Shown: positions 1 through 12,860 of the stretch, one piece after another
Layout of the letters: every line of letters begins with the position of its first letter
Numbering within the stretch: the first letter of the stretch is position 1
Assembly: GCA_015680685.1 (NCBI GenBank)
Contig: MNCI01002247.1
Location: 122,825-186,824 of the forward strand
DNA from: Gnetum montanum
Lineage: Eukaryota; Streptophyta; Gnetopsida; Gnetales; Gnetaceae
Direction of reading: 5' to 3'
Length of the DNA stretch: 64,000 nt
Notes under the pieces: generated by a model
Databases searched by the model: none
What the model was told of the DNA's origin: nothing
What the model saw: only the letters and a program-made list of their open reading frames with translations
Program-made: the position numbers and the translations under genes

Positions 1-1195
1 ATCTCCTAACTTGTTGGGCAAGTTATAACTTCCTTACTTGGGAGAGAAGTTAGCTAAGATATTTTAAAATATGTAACTACCTTTTGAACCCTATAAAAAG
101 GCTTTAGGGGTAAGAAGAAAAACATCACATACTTTTGGGATCACACACTTGGGGTCACACATTAGAAAGATTGCTTGTAAGATGGCTTGCTAAAGAAAAG
201 ATTTCAGCCTCTTTGTCATAGTCCTGTGAGTTATGCTTATTATTTTTTATTTTGTTTAAATTGTTTAGCTAGTGGTTTAGATAGTATCATGCTTGGCAAG
301 TAATTTTGGAATTTTTAGATTGCTCTTATTGTTCTTGTTGCACGATAGAAATTTCTATTAAAATTTTTCCATAGAAGTGCTTGTGTTTGAAAGCCTTAAG
401 AGCATGTTAGTAGTGAATTTTATTATTGTGCAATGTATAAGAACTACTATTGAGATTGCTGTAAGAGAGCCTCTGCATGTAGTTAAGCTGTTGAACAATT
501 CAATAGTTAAGAGGGTTTAGAAAATCTTTGGTATTTTGATAGGACCAAAATAGCTTCTTTTATCTTTAAAGTGAACTCCATGATATTTCAATCAGAAATT
601 ATCAAGTCTTTTGAAGGTTCTATTGAATGCAATTGTTGACGTCCATTATCTAGCCAAATGAAGTCTCGTACATGATAGTTTACACAGGATTTTTTGGTAG
701 CATAGTAGGATTGTCTGAAAAAATTGCTTATTTGAGCCTTGGAAGTTTTAACAATTCATAGTTATTGAATTTGGGGTAGATTTATTACAAAGTGTTTAAT
801 CGTATCATTTTACCTTGTTTAAACATTTGAGGTCTTAACCAAATCTTCTTTCTTTCCTTTCTATTTCCATTGAATCTTGCTCTATTTCTAGTTTTCTTGT
901 GGAACTATCTCTTTCTCTGGGGAAAATTAGAAGTAGATTCACAGAGTTGTGCTCAAATGTTGTAACAAAATTTTATTTGTTACAAGTAGGTATTATAAGG
1001 ACCGCGTAGACTACACAATTGAACAAAATAGGAACTCTCAACAACTCACAGTACTTGACAAAGTTGGCTAAATCTCTTTAAGATAAGTCATTTGTAGTTT
1101 ACACAAAACAAAATCATTTCATATTTCACAATCGCACACCGCAACAGCACAAACACATACTCACATTAACTACTAAGTTTATTTGGAGGTATCTA
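1..1195. other. AT-rich LTR-like stretch without a gene
   Basis: No convincing reading frame is present. A TATA-like TATAAAAAG lies at 92-100, followed by a short A-rich leader, which resembles the U3/R region of an LTR, but neither a TG/CA-bounded LTR nor a PBS could be delimited because the window starts inside it. The stretch shows no clear match to the 3' region of the Athila-like element at 7086-17178, whereas the sequence after about 1200 does. It could be part of another retrotransposon inserted upstream, or spacer. Confidence 0.3.
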
Positions 1196-1199
1196 GGCC

Positions 1200-1424
1200 T
1201 TGGTGTTGCCAGAGACTAGCAAGCACCGAAATCTTGTTCAAGGATACTCATTGGCGGTCGTGTCTCAAACGGTCACCAACACCATTTTATCCTCTCCTCT
1301 CCACCTTTCTTTTCCATTTTTGACCTTATTGTTGGGTTTATCATTAGTCTATATCTTGGTTGATGCATTGTACTTCATTGGTAAGTTCTTGTGGGGGAAG
1401 TTTTTAACTCTTGCTTCCAAATGA
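1200..1424 (+). pseudogene. Short ORF with a membrane segment, env-position remnant
   Basis: A 74-codon frame contains one long hydrophobic stretch (about residues 30-65) rich in Leu, Val, Phe and Tyr, flanked by polar residues, so it would be a single or paired membrane segment. It lies between pol and the 3' LTR, the place where Athila elements carry an env-like ORF that ends in a transmembrane domain. The second half of its DNA is recognisable, inverted, at about 8880-9010 of the minus-strand element, where stops interrupt it. Calling it an env-like relic is inference from position and hydrophobicity only. Confidence 0.3.
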
Positions 1425-1795
1425 TATTCCTAGAGCCCACGAACTCTTTGGTTTGTGGGTCTGTTAGGGCATCAAGGGCATGAGCCTACTTTGGGAAGGA
1501 CCCACTAGCATTCCTTTTTGGTGCATTTGTTAAATTATTTTCCTTAAACATTCCTATAATCAACAATTTTTTGTTTCATCCCATCCATGACATCCATTTT
1601 ATTGGCGTTGCCATTGTTACTTTTTCTTCATCTTTATTATTCCTTATCTTATTACATCCTATTGCTACCGGAGGTTCACTCTTAGTCATGGGGGCCCAGG
1701 CACAAATTTTTCAATTTTTCCTAACCCCTACACCTTAGGTAGTCACCAGTGTTAAATCTCTAGAATTAGTATTTGCCATAATCACAACTCATCCA

Positions 1796-2203
1796 ATGCA
1801 CTTTACATCAAGCCAAGGTATCAACTACATTGTGATTTATCTACCCTCGCTCATTTGTGACTATGTTGTGTGTGCAAATGATGATCATACAACAATGGAT
1901 TGGGCTTGGAGGAGACACTCAAGATGGACTGGAACTGGAACATTTATGAAAGGAGCACGATTGGTGGCATGGCTATGGATAAACAACAAAAGGCACAATC
2001 TTTGCATTGACAACAACATGTCTTATTCTTTTCTCTCTCTCCTTCTCTTCCAACTACCAAATAAGGTTGGATGTCATTTATGTATAGTGTTCACCTTTGT
2101 GGTCATGAACATTAATGCTGTCATGTATTGTATTGTTGATCCATTCATCGAGCATGTTGAGTCTGTCACCCCATTCCACTGTCAATGGTCATTCAATCAA
2201 TAA
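1796..2203 (+). pseudogene. Conserved reading-frame fragment before the 3' LTR
   Basis: A 135-codon open frame of unknown function. Its central part (starting MDWAWRR and ending near AWLWINN) has a clear counterpart in the inverted copy, minus strand 8211-8444 (MDWAWRK to AWLWINN), so the DNA is shared between two members of the family. Sharing may only reflect common descent of a noncoding 3' region, because the two copies continue in different frames on either side. No domain, signal peptide or known motif is evident. Confidence 0.25.
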
Positions 2204-2250
2204 TCCCATACCTTTCCAATATTTTGTAAGGAACTCAAGGATGATTTTGC

Positions 2251-2267
2251 ATTCAGTCATGGGGGTA
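2251..2267 (+). other. Polypurine tract of the Athila-like element
   Basis: The block CATTCAGTCATGGGGGTA lies directly before the LTR start TGATGAAC at 2268. The same block occurs inverted just right of the 3' LTR at 8008, so it is the conserved plus-strand primer site; the purine core is ATGGGGG. Confidence 0.7.
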
Positions 2268-3068
2268 TGATGAACCTTGATATCATGTCCACGATATTAG
2301 ATCAACTATGCGATGTCGGATACCCAATATCGCAGCCTACCTCCTTGCCTATAAATAAGAGGTGGCACACTTGGTTTCCACATTAGAAGTTAGTCCCTTA
2401 GCCAAAATCTTTCCATTTCCCCCCAGAGTTAGAATTATTTCTACATGCCTACAGTAGGAGTCATAGAGTGAATAGATCTTTCTTTGAGCATTGTTTACCT
2501 AAGCACACTTTGTGTATGGAAATAAAGATGAACTTTATGATAAACCTTGTAGCATACAAAATAGATTAATTAGTGTTAATTGTTATTTAATTCTTTCCTA
2601 ATTAATTAATGATCTCTCTCACCCTACAACCCTCTTAGATAAATACACTCAGTACAACCACTTTGAGCATGCGAGTAGCACCTGGTAACCCAATAAGGAT
2701 TAGCATTTGGTAACCCTAGTAGCATTGCACTAGTTCAAGATGTGTACAACAAGTGGGAATGGATACTGGTGTTAGGAGTAATTAGAACTTAGTTAATGAG
2801 TAGTTAATTTAGATTAGTTACTTAGTTATCTCTCCCCCTTCTTACTAGTGTAGGATATAAAACACATAAAAACCATAAAAATCATATGCCTCAAGCTTAC
2901 TTAACCATACAACTGTGACATACAAGTAAGTTTGGGAAGACAATGATTAACTAACCCATTATTATTCCACAGATATGCATAGGCACTTAGTCCTTGGAAT
3001 TCGACCGGATCATGTGTGAAACACTCATATTCGTATGCTTGAGCCTAGGGGTACCTCGCTGCTCATCA
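2268..3068 (+). repeat. 3' LTR (or solo-like LTR end) of the Athila-like element
   Basis: 801 bp bounded by TGATGA and TCATCA, an inverted terminal match also seen in the two LTRs of the minus-strand element. A TATA box TATAAATA lies at 2350-2357. Homology to the other LTRs runs throughout, for example the tract with the words for CTAGTTCAAGATGTGTAC near 2730, inverted near 7415. It is somewhat shorter than the 923- and 939-bp LTRs because the 34-bp repeats near the U3 start are missing here. Confidence 0.8.
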
Positions 3069-6000
3069 CTAGACAAGACTTAAGACTTGGTTTTAGCAAT
3101 CATGAGGATCCATTCTTGTTATTTTTAGTTTGTTTTTTTTAAAAAAAAATTTAATATTATTTTAATTAACCCTATCCTTGTGGTTGACATGGTGGTTTAC
3201 CAAATGATGGGTAAGAGTTTGGTTTAGCTAAGAAGAGGTTCTAGGTTTAATATGTGACCTTAAAATTTTGACAAATTTTTAAAATAAATAAATAATTAAT
3301 TAATTCATGCAAAACAAGAAGATTTTAATGAATCTTCCAAATCATAAGTTTGATTAGAATGAAATTAGTACAGTTGAAATCACCTCAATAAGTACTATGA
3401 GTTGGGCATAGCTTTAGGGTCGAAAAACTAAGTTGGATTTTTAGGATTTCAAAGGATCAAGATAGCCTATTTTTTTGAATTAACATTACTAGTCTAATGT
3501 ATAGGCAACATGAGGACTTCTAGATGACATAGGATCAATTATAAATGATTTAATGGCTCTTGGATAAAAATGTAATACATATACCTTTATGATTTTGTAA
3601 GTGTGATGTAGACCTATTCGCTTGTATCATAGCTATATCCTATAGAGATACTAAGAACTAGGTTATCAAAGTAAGACTTCATAACATTACTGACTAAGTA
3701 TTTGTTTTCCTATGAATCTCTTATTACTAACCCTTACTGGTTACATAGGGATAAGAAAATATTATGGCTAGGTGAAATCCATTAAACATACTGATATATA
3801 GGTCTTAGGTAAGGGCGAGTAATGCTAAGTTATAGAGATTAGGTATTTAGGGACAATAAGTTTCAAGCAAGAGAAGATCAACTTAGGCTATGATTACTAG
3901 CCTGCTGGAAGGAACTTAAAATAACCTTAATCAATTAACATTCTAACAATACTACAAGATGGGTAAGAGTTATCTAGACCAATGTATCCTTGTCTTACCA
4001 ACATCTATTACTATTGGTATATCTTATTGAGGTGTAATCAAATCTCTTGGGAAATGATATTCATGAAAATCACTATGAAGGAATCTTTTTTATTACTAGA
4101 GTTCATCTTGAACATGATGCACTTTCATGATTCTCTTGTAGGTATATGATCCTAACTCAATTATTCATGAAAATCATTGGAAGTATATCTTTTGGCTTAC
4201 ATGGCTCATCTCAAACATAAGGTGCATCTAGTGGGGGTTTATGACTCTCATTGAGTTGTGGCTTTATGGTTCGTCATTAGATTATCGTTAGCTCTGAATT
4301 TTGATTAGCTCTTGGATCATGGGTTGCTCCAATACTGTATATGACATCCCATTTCTAGATGTCATGTCAAACATCAAATATATGTAACATTTGAGATTAT
4401 GAAAAAAGAAAATAATAGATAAATTATAGCTAAAAATAAAAATAATTATTTATTAATATGGAATAGTGTATCTAGGTTATGCTCTGAGGATTCCTTGGGG
4501 TTATCTTACTTTGACATTTATTCCTTAGAGGCAATCCAACACCATCACCATGGTTAGGCCTATAACTAGTCAAAAGGAATGGTTAGTTTCCTTACTATCC
4601 TACTTTACTTAACACTTATTACTCACATTTACTAGCTTCACAACTTCATGTTGATATGATTTCTAATACTTAGGTATAATGTTAAATCCTTGAAGGTTAC
4701 CTCAAGAGACATTTATATTATTACAATGCATCCTTTTAAGTCTTAATTATAACTTGCTATTTCAGGTCTTATTATAATAGCTATGACATTTATTATGAAG
4801 AGACACCATCTTTGTTATGTAATAGTCCCATTTGAAAATTGGGATGTGGCACGTGTCAAGTGTATGGTCAATAATAAAGATAAAATTAAAGTTGTAAGTT
4901 ATTGTACAAACCACAATAATAAAAATAAACAATTTAAATGTATGGTCCTCACAAATTTATTTACATTCATCCATTGTATCTTCATGTCTGTCACAAACTT
5001 TGAACTTTGTTATAACCTTTGTGTAAATTTATTGAATACCTTAATGTCATCAACTACAATATTTCATTCATTCATAATATGATTCATATTTGTTGCCATA
5101 ACCTTTCTTACATTTATATATCAAACTTTACATGACAATTTCTTTCTCTGCATCCTCCAAATATGCCAAAGATATAGAAAAATTCAAAACCAAAACTATT
5201 CTTCACTACAGTAAGTTCAACTCTAGATTCATCAAGCATGAAAGCATTCACACATCATCTAGGCATTTTTTCCTTGCATCTTTTGAATAACATGGATAAC
5301 CAATATTTAATATCACTTTTATTACATATGGATGAGATCACCCATGCTACATGAAGCTCATTATAGAATGAATCATCATTGTATGTAGATGAAATTGTGC
5401 ATACAATGAAGATTACATATGATGATAATTTTTTTATACCATATAACTAAAAAACTACCAAGAATAACTAACATACAACATATTTGTTAGTGTTGAATGT
5501 CAAATCCATAGAGATAATGCCATTTTAGAAAAGATAGTTCATCTTCTTTAACATTCAAGGAGATTGAAATCCAATCACTATTGGGATACTCCTTGTCCAC
5601 ATCTTCTTCCTAGTAGTAAATGAAAAAACTGGTTATGATTTCATACCATAATTATATGTTTATTTGGTTAGGCTCACTTTTCTTGTATTTAGGTGCTACA
5701 TCTTTGCAAATGTTATAAATATGCTTTTTCAACAAAAATATATATATATTTTTGAGATATATTGAACTCTTACTATTCCTTAAAGATATCCTTGACATAT
5801 TTCTCATGAATAAGATCAACTAGAAAAATTTCCTCCCATAATGAGACTATTCTTTTATGGATATCATTGGAGATATGAATGAATTATGCATCTTGCTTAT
5901 CTAAAATTGAACCTAACAAGTCATGGTCATAATGTATGGCTTAATCTATATGGTTCATTTTCTTGTATATAATACAATCTACATTTTCTAAACCATGCAT

Positions 6001-7080
6001 GATGTAGACCATAAAATAACATTAACATCTAGTATTTCTTCTTGTTTGGTTTCTTTCGATACCTTCCTTCCAAATCACTCCCATGGTAACTTTAGGTCTA
6101 TATTCATATTGCTATCTTGTTTATAAAATTGATATTGTAGTTATACTAATAAGATATATTCATCATTAGCATAAAATAACATTTACTCATAAAAAATAAT
6201 GGAAAAAACTTACAATGTTTACATGGTATATTGGTTTTCTTTCAATACACTACTCTTTTTTATCTTTATTGACTTCTATCTTTTTTTTTTTTTTTACAAA
6301 TTTGTTAGGAAATGTCTCAATTTTCCCCTTCTATGAAATACTTTTCTTGTTCTTTATAAATTCAAGAAAATGCATCATAATAAAAATAATATCAACAAAT
6401 AACTTACAAAAGACCCTAATGGTGGATCTTGAGTTTTTTGCTATATTATCATTTCTTAGAAACCTATATACTCTTATTTATCTCACATCCTTTTAATATT
6501 AAGAATGGTAATGATATTTTCTCTCTACAAATGTATAGCTCATTTGTAGTTACATTGCATATTTTTGATTCAAACATCTAAATTGCAACTACAAATTAAG
6601 AAATCTAATGTGAACAAATAAAAAACATACAAAAAAAACGTTAGAAAATTTTCTACTTAAAGTAGATGATAACAAAAAATAAAATTGAAAGTATGGTACA
6701 TAAACAACTAGACCCTATAAAACATTGTATATCATTTCATTCCATAAGTTATAGTCTAAAACTTAAAACCCTAGATTTGAAAATTTTGTCAAAAGTAATA
6801 ATACTAATAATAAAACACAAGAAACAAACAAGATCATATATATATAGATTATTAAAGTGGATTAAAGCTATTTTTTTTTTTGCACTTCCAGATGCAACAA
6901 ACTATAATAAGAAAGATAACCACATAACACCAAGTGAAGATAAAACAAGAGTAATTAGTTACAAAGAAAATCAGTTTTTTCAATGTTAGTTATGCCAACT
7001 TTTTATTAAAAACATTTAGGAAAAGTCATGCTGTGAGGTAGTATGTGTAGTAGTATCTAGCATTTTATTTTAACCACAAG
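3069..7080. other. AT-rich spacer, mostly featureless
   Basis: About 4 kb between the two Athila-like elements. Apart from the MULE-like fragment at 5161-5430, I see only short chance frames. Two imperfect palindromes occur: GACATC...GATGTC near 4344-4364 and TCCCA...TGGGA near 4829-4847; the second sits in a context resembling the first bases of small plant LTRs, but no partner copy was found. This is the sequence into which the 7086-17178 element inserted. Confidence 0.5.
5161..5430 (-). pseudogene. MULE/SWIM-type transposase fragment
   Basis: Read on the minus strand from about 5430 down to 5161 there is a nearly open frame with one internal TGA. It contains the sequence LHVAWVISS followed by a KSDIKYWLSMLFKR-like helix, then NAFMLDESRVEL. 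This order (P/HVAW-I-S, KW-x-L-x-R, N-x-F-DD/DE-A-x-E) is that of the MULE transposase core in plant FAR1/SWIM zinc-finger proteins. Further frame pieces on the same strand lie upstream at about 5515-5640 and 5760-6010, one after an intron-like GTGAGC to TTACTACTAG, so a spliced gene fragment is possible. The catalytic triad and the SWIM finger are not seen. Confidence 0.5.
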
Positions 7081-7085
7081 TCTAG
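7081..7085. repeat. Target site duplication TCTAG (left)
   Basis: TCTAG lies directly left of the TG of the LTR at 7086 and is repeated at 17179-17183 directly after the CA of the other LTR, the 5-bp duplication expected of Ty3/gypsy integrase. Confidence 0.85.
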
Positions 7086-8008
7086 TGATGAACGACGAGG
7101 TACCCCTACACTCAACCATATGAATATGAGCATTTCACGCACGATCTGGTTGAATTCCAAGGACTAAGTGCTTATGTGCCCTTGTGGAATAAGGACAGGT
7201 TGGTTGGTTGTTGTCTTCCCAAGCTTACCTGTATGTCATGATTGTATGGCTAAGTAATCTTGAGGCATATGATTTTTATAGCTTTTATGTTTTTATGAAC
7301 TATGCTAGTAGGGGAGGAGAGAGAGATAACTAAGTGACTAATTTAACTTAACTATTGATTAACTAGGCTTTAACTAATCCTAACACTAGTATCCTTTCTC
7401 ACTTGCCGTACACATCCTAAACTAGTGCAATGCTACTGAGATTACCAAATGCTAATCATTACTGGGTTACCAAGTGTTACACACATGCTCAAAACGATCA
7501 TACTGAGTGTAATTTAACGATTTGCTTAATTGATCAAAATGAATTGTTGTGCTAATAACAAAAATGTAAAGTGCATAAAATAAAATAAATGCATAAAAAA
7601 TAAAATAAAAGATATGTGTAAGAAAACAAATCTCAAGTGCTGCAAGGATGAATCAAAGAGCTCATCTTTATTGCCATACACAAGGTATACTTAGGTACAC
7701 AATGCTTGAATAAAGATCCATCCACACTTTGACCTCCTGCTACGGGCACTTGAAAAATTCTCTAACCTTCAAACAAACTACAAGAGTTTTGCTACTTGAC
7801 TCTTACAAGACTCTTTTTCAATTGTGTGCCTGTGCACTGTATTTACAAGCTTGGGAGCAACTACTTTAATAATTAGAATAAACCACTAGAGTAATTGTTC
7901 TAATAATTAGAATAAACTGCTAGAGTAACTGCCCTAATAATTAGAATAAATTGCTAGAGTAACTGCTCTAATAATTAGAATAAACCACTAGAGTAACTGC
8001 TCTTATCA
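7086..8008 (-). repeat. 3' LTR of the Athila-like element
   Basis: 923 bp, TGATGA to TTATCA on the plus strand, matching 16240-17178 throughout. The TATA box of the partner is mutated here (TGTAAATA on the minus strand near 7840). The last 150 bp carry four copies of a 34-bp repeat. Confidence 0.88.
7861..8008 (-). repeat. 34-bp U3 tandem repeat, about 4 copies
   Basis: The unit reads CTAATAATTAGAATAAACC followed by GCTAGAGTAACTGCT with small changes. It contains the palindrome CTAATAATTAG. It lies at the outer (U3) end of the LTR in element orientation, upstream of the TATA box, where enhancer-like repeats often occur. Confidence 0.75.
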
Positions 8009-10040
8009 TACCCCCATGACTGAATGAAAACTCATCTTCGAGTTCCTTACAAAATATTGGGAAGGTATGGGATTATTGACTAATTGACAACTGACAGTGG
8101 AATGGGATGATAGATTCAACATGCCTAGAGAATGGATCAATAAGCATATTACAACATTAGTGTTCATGACCATTGTGGTGAACACTCATACATAAATGCC
8201 ATCCAAGCCTTTATTTGGCAGCTTGTAGAGAAAGAGAGAGAAAGAAAATGAAGCATGTGTCGCCAATGCTAAGATTGCATCCTCCATTGTTTATCCATAG
8301 CCATGCCACCAGACTTGCTCCTTTCATAAATGCTCCAGTTTTGGTCCATCCTGAGTGCTTCCTCCAAGCCCAGTCCATTGTTTGTATGATCGCCCTCTGC
8401 ACATGCAACATAGTCACAAATGAGCAAGGATAGATAAACCACAATGCAGTTGATACCTTGCCTCGATATGAATTGCATTAGCTAAGTTGTGGTTATGGTA
8501 GAAACTAGTTCAGAGATTTATCACAGGTGACTACCCAAGGTGTAGGGGTTAGGTGAATAGTAAAATGGAGAAAATTGAAAAATTTGTGCTAGGGCCCCCA
8601 CGACTAAGAGCAAACCTCCGATAGCTATAAGATGGAAAAACATGAGGAACAAGAAAGATGAAAAATATCAATGAAAATGCCAATAAATGGATGTCATGGA
8701 TGGGGATGAAACAAGAAATGATTGATTACAAGAAATGTTTAAGGAAAAAAAGTTAACAATTTCATCAAAAAAGGAATGCCAGTGGGTTCTCCCCAAAGCA
8801 GGATCATTCCTTTTATGCCCTAACAAACTCACAAACCAAAGAGTCTGTAGGCTCTAGGAATGTCATTTAGAAGCAAGAGTTAAAAACTTACCTACAATTA
8901 TTCACCAAAGAAAAAAAATCAACCCAGAATCGACTAATGATAAAATTGAAAATGAGGTGGAAAAATGGGAAGAATATGGAGAGGAGATAATGTAATGGAA
9001 TCCCAAGAACAAGGTTTTGTAAAGTCCCTTGTGTACTTTATAATTAATGTGACTGAGTAGAACTCATCCTAAATCCAGACTTAAACAAGCCACATCCAGT
9101 GACATCGCATCAAGACACTTAACCAATGCATCCACTTGAAGTAACAAGAATGCTTCCACAAAGAGTCACCACCATTTCGAGGAGAGCGAGATGGAGATGT
9201 AGGAAGCGAGAAAGGGCCTTAGTTAGAGGGAACCTTTAGGCATTGGTAACATGTCTTTCCAGTTCCATAACTAGTGCTTGTAGCCCATAATGCTTTATTG
9301 TGTCTAAGGGGTATGCTTTGAATTCTCACTTTTTTTCTCTCTCTTTTTTTTTCCTCTCTTTTTTTTTTACATGAGAACCACACCATGCAAAGACTTATTT
9401 TTATTCACTTAGCTTCCTGATTTTTGAACATTGTTAGAATGATGGAAAACCCAAGACAGCATCCAAGCACCCAAGAGAATGGCTAGCACAAATGCATTGA
9501 ATCCCTTTGAAGTCATACCCTTCTCATCCTTTGAGTCTTTCCTTGGTTTGAAAAATATCTAGCCACCAATTCATTAACAAGTTTACTTAGAAAAAAGGAA
9601 TTGTATAGTTCCAAGCCAAAGGAGACCATAGAGTTGTATGGATGAGTGGATTGTGTGGACTCATTACCTGTTTTACCAAAAGAACCATACCTTAATATTA
9701 GCATCATAATTCAAAGGTAAAAATTAAACATTAGCAACCAATATGATATAATTCAATCCACCATTATGAGCACTTATCGAATGATGAATAAAAGTAAATC
9801 AAGCAAACAAAGAAATAGTAAAAATATGAACGATGGTGTAAAATAAAAAATAAGAAAATTTGGAAAAATGTGTAAAACAAAAACTCAAAGTGAACTAAGG
9901 GCCTACAATGGTTGACATAGGTGGCCATCTCCCCAATGACTGAGTTGGAAGGAGGAGATTTGAAATAGTAAGCAAGGTTATCCATCAACAAAGGTGGCAT
10001 GTGTACTGGCTATCCTAAGCTCATGGAAAGGTCTGGTTTG
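8009..10040 (-). other. PPT and 2-kb 3' region of the Athila-like element
   Basis: The first bases right of the LTR, read on the minus strand, give the PPT ATGGGGGTA just before the LTR. The remainder up to the integrase end is where Athila elements place an env-like ORF. Only short frames survive, such as minus 8211-8444, shared with the plus-strand copy at 1796-2203, and minus 9513-9707. A decayed hydrophobic segment near 8880-9010 corresponds to the membrane ORF at 1200-1424. No function can be claimed. Confidence 0.5.
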
Positions 10041-12860
10041 TTATACATTGATCAAAAATTTCTTGTCTAGGCTCTTAGGTTTGTATATTGTCATGGCCCT
10101 TGAAGGAAAAGTTTCATAAATAATATAAGGTCCTTCCCACAGTGTTTGAAATTTAGTATGTTGTGGCACATGTGTGGGATTCCAGTAGAGAACCTTATCT
10201 CCCAGTTGATATTTAAATTTTCTAATCCTTAGGTCATGACACGGTTTATTGAATGTCTTGTACAACTCGTTAGATGATAGGGCAGCTAGTTGATTTTCAT
10301 CTAGCAAGTTAAGGGTTCCTAACCATTGTTTCTATGCTGGATGAAGGTTAAGGTTGAGGGCACATGCCATGGATAGTGTACAGAGCATAGTTTCAATGGA
10401 AGGAATTGGTAATTTACCATACACTAACTCATAGGGAGAGTATCCTGTAGGGAGTTTCCATGTGGAGAGGTATGTCCAAAGAACATTGTTCAGTTTAGTG
10501 CTCTAGTCTCACCTAAACTTGCTAATGGTTCTTATCAATATCTTCATAATCTCCTTGTTGGTGACTTCTTCTTGATCATTCACTTGGGGGTGGTATGGTG
10601 TAGTCAATTTATGCTAAACCCATAAGTGTTGCATTAATTTTTAAAAAGTTACACCCGTGAAGTGTGTACCATTGTCTGAAATAAGTTCACGTGGCATACC
10701 AACCTATTTATGATTTGTTGTTAAAAAAATCATGTAGCTGTAGATGATGTACAATATTTAACAGTAGTTGCTTTGGCCCATTTTGTTAGGTAATCAATGG
10801 CAACAATAATATAAGCTTTTCCATTGGACATTGGTGTAATTGGCCCCATAAAATCAATTCCCCAAATGTCGAAGGGTTCTAACGATTAAATCCATTGTTG
10901 CAGACCCTCCATTCTAGTAGTCATTCTCCCATCATGTTGATAGTGCTCACAAGACTGGACGAAAAGATGGGTGTCTCGAAATAATGTAGGCCAGTAGTAT
11001 CCTACAAGCAAGGTCTTGATGGCCATTCTTCTCCTAGCGTAATGACCCCCACAAGGACCCTCATGGGCATCTTGGAGAAATCGTAGTTGATTTATATCAG
11101 GAACACACCATTGAACTAAGCCATCGGGACACACTTTGTAAAGTTGCCCATTGATCTCCATAAATTACTTGGCTTGATGAAGAAACTATTTTTTCTTCTT
11201 AAGATTTAACTCTTGTGGTGTTTTTTGGATGAGGAGATAGGTAAGAGTGCTACTGTACCAGTTTGTTTTCATGGGTGATTGATTATTCACTACACCAGCA
11301 AAGAGGAATTCATCAAGGAAATGATCATAAGTTGGATACTCATCCTCTTTGTTGTTCCATCACAACTAAGATAAATGATCAACAACTACATTCTCGATGC
11401 CCTTGTGATCGATCATCGTTAAATCAAACTCTTGTAAGATTACAAGCCATCATATGATACGAGGGACTACCATTGGCTTATTCATGAGGAACTAGATTGC
11501 ACTATGATCTGTATGTATATATACTTTATATCCTAATACATAGTGTCTAAACTTTTCTAGTGCAAACACTACAACCATTAATTCTTTCTCTGTGGTAGTG
11601 TAGTTAGGTTGTGTACCAGCGATACTTCTACTTGCACAGTGGATGTAATTAGGACACTTCTGGTCATCTAATTGTGTAAGTAAGGATCCTAAAGCATAGT
11701 TGGATGTGTCAGTCATGATATGAAATGGTTTGGACGAGTCAAGAGCTTGTAGAATGGGTGTTTCTACTAGCTTCTGTTTCAAAGTTTGGAAAGCTAATTC
11801 ACATTCTTTTTCGTTAATTCTACCAATGGTTTGGCAGCCTTTAAAAAGTTTTCAATAAATCTCTTATAGTAGCCTATATGTCTAAGGAAAGACCAAATAT
11901 CTTTGACATTTTTTGGTTGATGGGTAATTCCTTGGATAATTTTGATTTTCTCAGGGTCTACCTCTATTCTTGTGTGTGAGATTTTGTGCCCTAGAACTAT
12001 GCCTTCTTGACTATCAAATGGCTTTTTTGCCAATTGAGCCTCAAATTGATTTCTTCACATCTTTTTAACACTTTCTCTAACCAATCTAAGGCTTGATCAA
12101 AGTTTTTTCCATAAGTGGAGAAGTCATCCATAAAGACCTCCACGCCATTCCCTATCTATTGTTGGAATATGCTTAGAACTAGTTGTTGAAATGTTGCAGG
12201 GGCATTGCACAAGCCAAATGACATTTTTTATATGCAAATGTTCCCCAAGGATTAGTGAACACAGTCTTGGCTTGGTCTTCTAGGGCTATTTGTATTTGGT
12301 TATATCTGCTATATCCATCTAGAAAATTGTAATAGCTATGCTCTACGATGGTGTCTAAGATTTGGTCGACAAATGGTAATGGAAAGTGATCTTTGAATGT
12401 TGCCATATTTAGTAGCCTAAAATCTATGAACATCCTCCATTTGCCTCCCTTTTTAGGCACAATAACTAAGGGGCTAACCCATTTGCTATATCCCTTGAGA
12501 AGCTGTTCGATTTCTTCCTTAACTACTTGCTTTAGCTTAGGGTTCAATTGCCTCTATGGTTGTCTTCAAGGTTTCATGGAGGGGTCAGTGTAAATTCTAT
12601 GTTGGCATATCCTAGGATCTATTCCAATTAATTTGGGATATGACCAAGTAAAGGCTTCCAACCATTTATTTATTACCTTCAGCAATTCTTCTTTCTATTG
12701 AGGAGCAAGCTTAGCATTGATAATTACTAGTTTTTTTTTAACAAATGTGTATTCCATACTGGTGGGAGATGGTTTCAGCTCAAGGGGCTCCTGCTTAAAT
12801 TTCTTAAGGATTTCCAACTTCCCCTAGTTGATATTTTTAAGGTTAAGATTTGGAAGTTTC
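10041..12860 (-). pseudogene. pol: Athila-like pol: RT, RNase H, integrase (decayed)
   Basis: Reverse transcriptase, RNase H and integrase of the element. Reading right to left: the linker before RT with GIDP-x-x-C-x-HRI and RQLNPKLKQVVKEE (about 12800-12500); RT with WVSPLV-x-VPKKGG, DFRLLN, DHFPLPFVDQ and FLDGYS (12500-12180); catalytic MDD of VFMDDFS at 12123-12131; the thumb with a GxxLGHKI-like block (12030-11800); RNase H with TDTSNYALG and TEKELMVVVFALEKFRHY (11782-11492); integrase zinc-binding H-x-H-C region (11161-10886), whose last Cys is replaced (CEHYQ); a core around 10870-10560 with SDNG; and a C-terminal GDKVLYWNP block (10307-10041). Several frameshifts and stops make it nonfunctional. 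There is no chromodomain. Confidence 0.88.

Larger units (their letters stand above)
1200..3068 (+). mobile_element. 3' end of an Athila-like Ty3/gypsy element (partial)
   Basis: This is the 3' noncoding/env-position region, polypurine tract and 3' LTR of an element on the plus strand. From about 1400 onward it matches, in inverted orientation, 8009-8850 of the Athila-like element on the minus strand, including the PPT block, and its LTR matches the LTRs at 7086-8008 and 16240-17178. The gag-pol part is not in the window. It ends with CTCATCA at 3068; the next bases CTAGA could be the target duplication, but the other end is missing. Confidence 0.75.

Noticed and set aside
4783-5082. 99-codon plus-strand ORF
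   Set aside because: AT-rich composition, no motif and no second copy; chance frame.
6215-6989. Two AT-rich plus-strand ORFs (93 and 107 codons)
   Set aside because: Low-complexity Phe/Ile/Lys composition, no homology seen; most likely chance.
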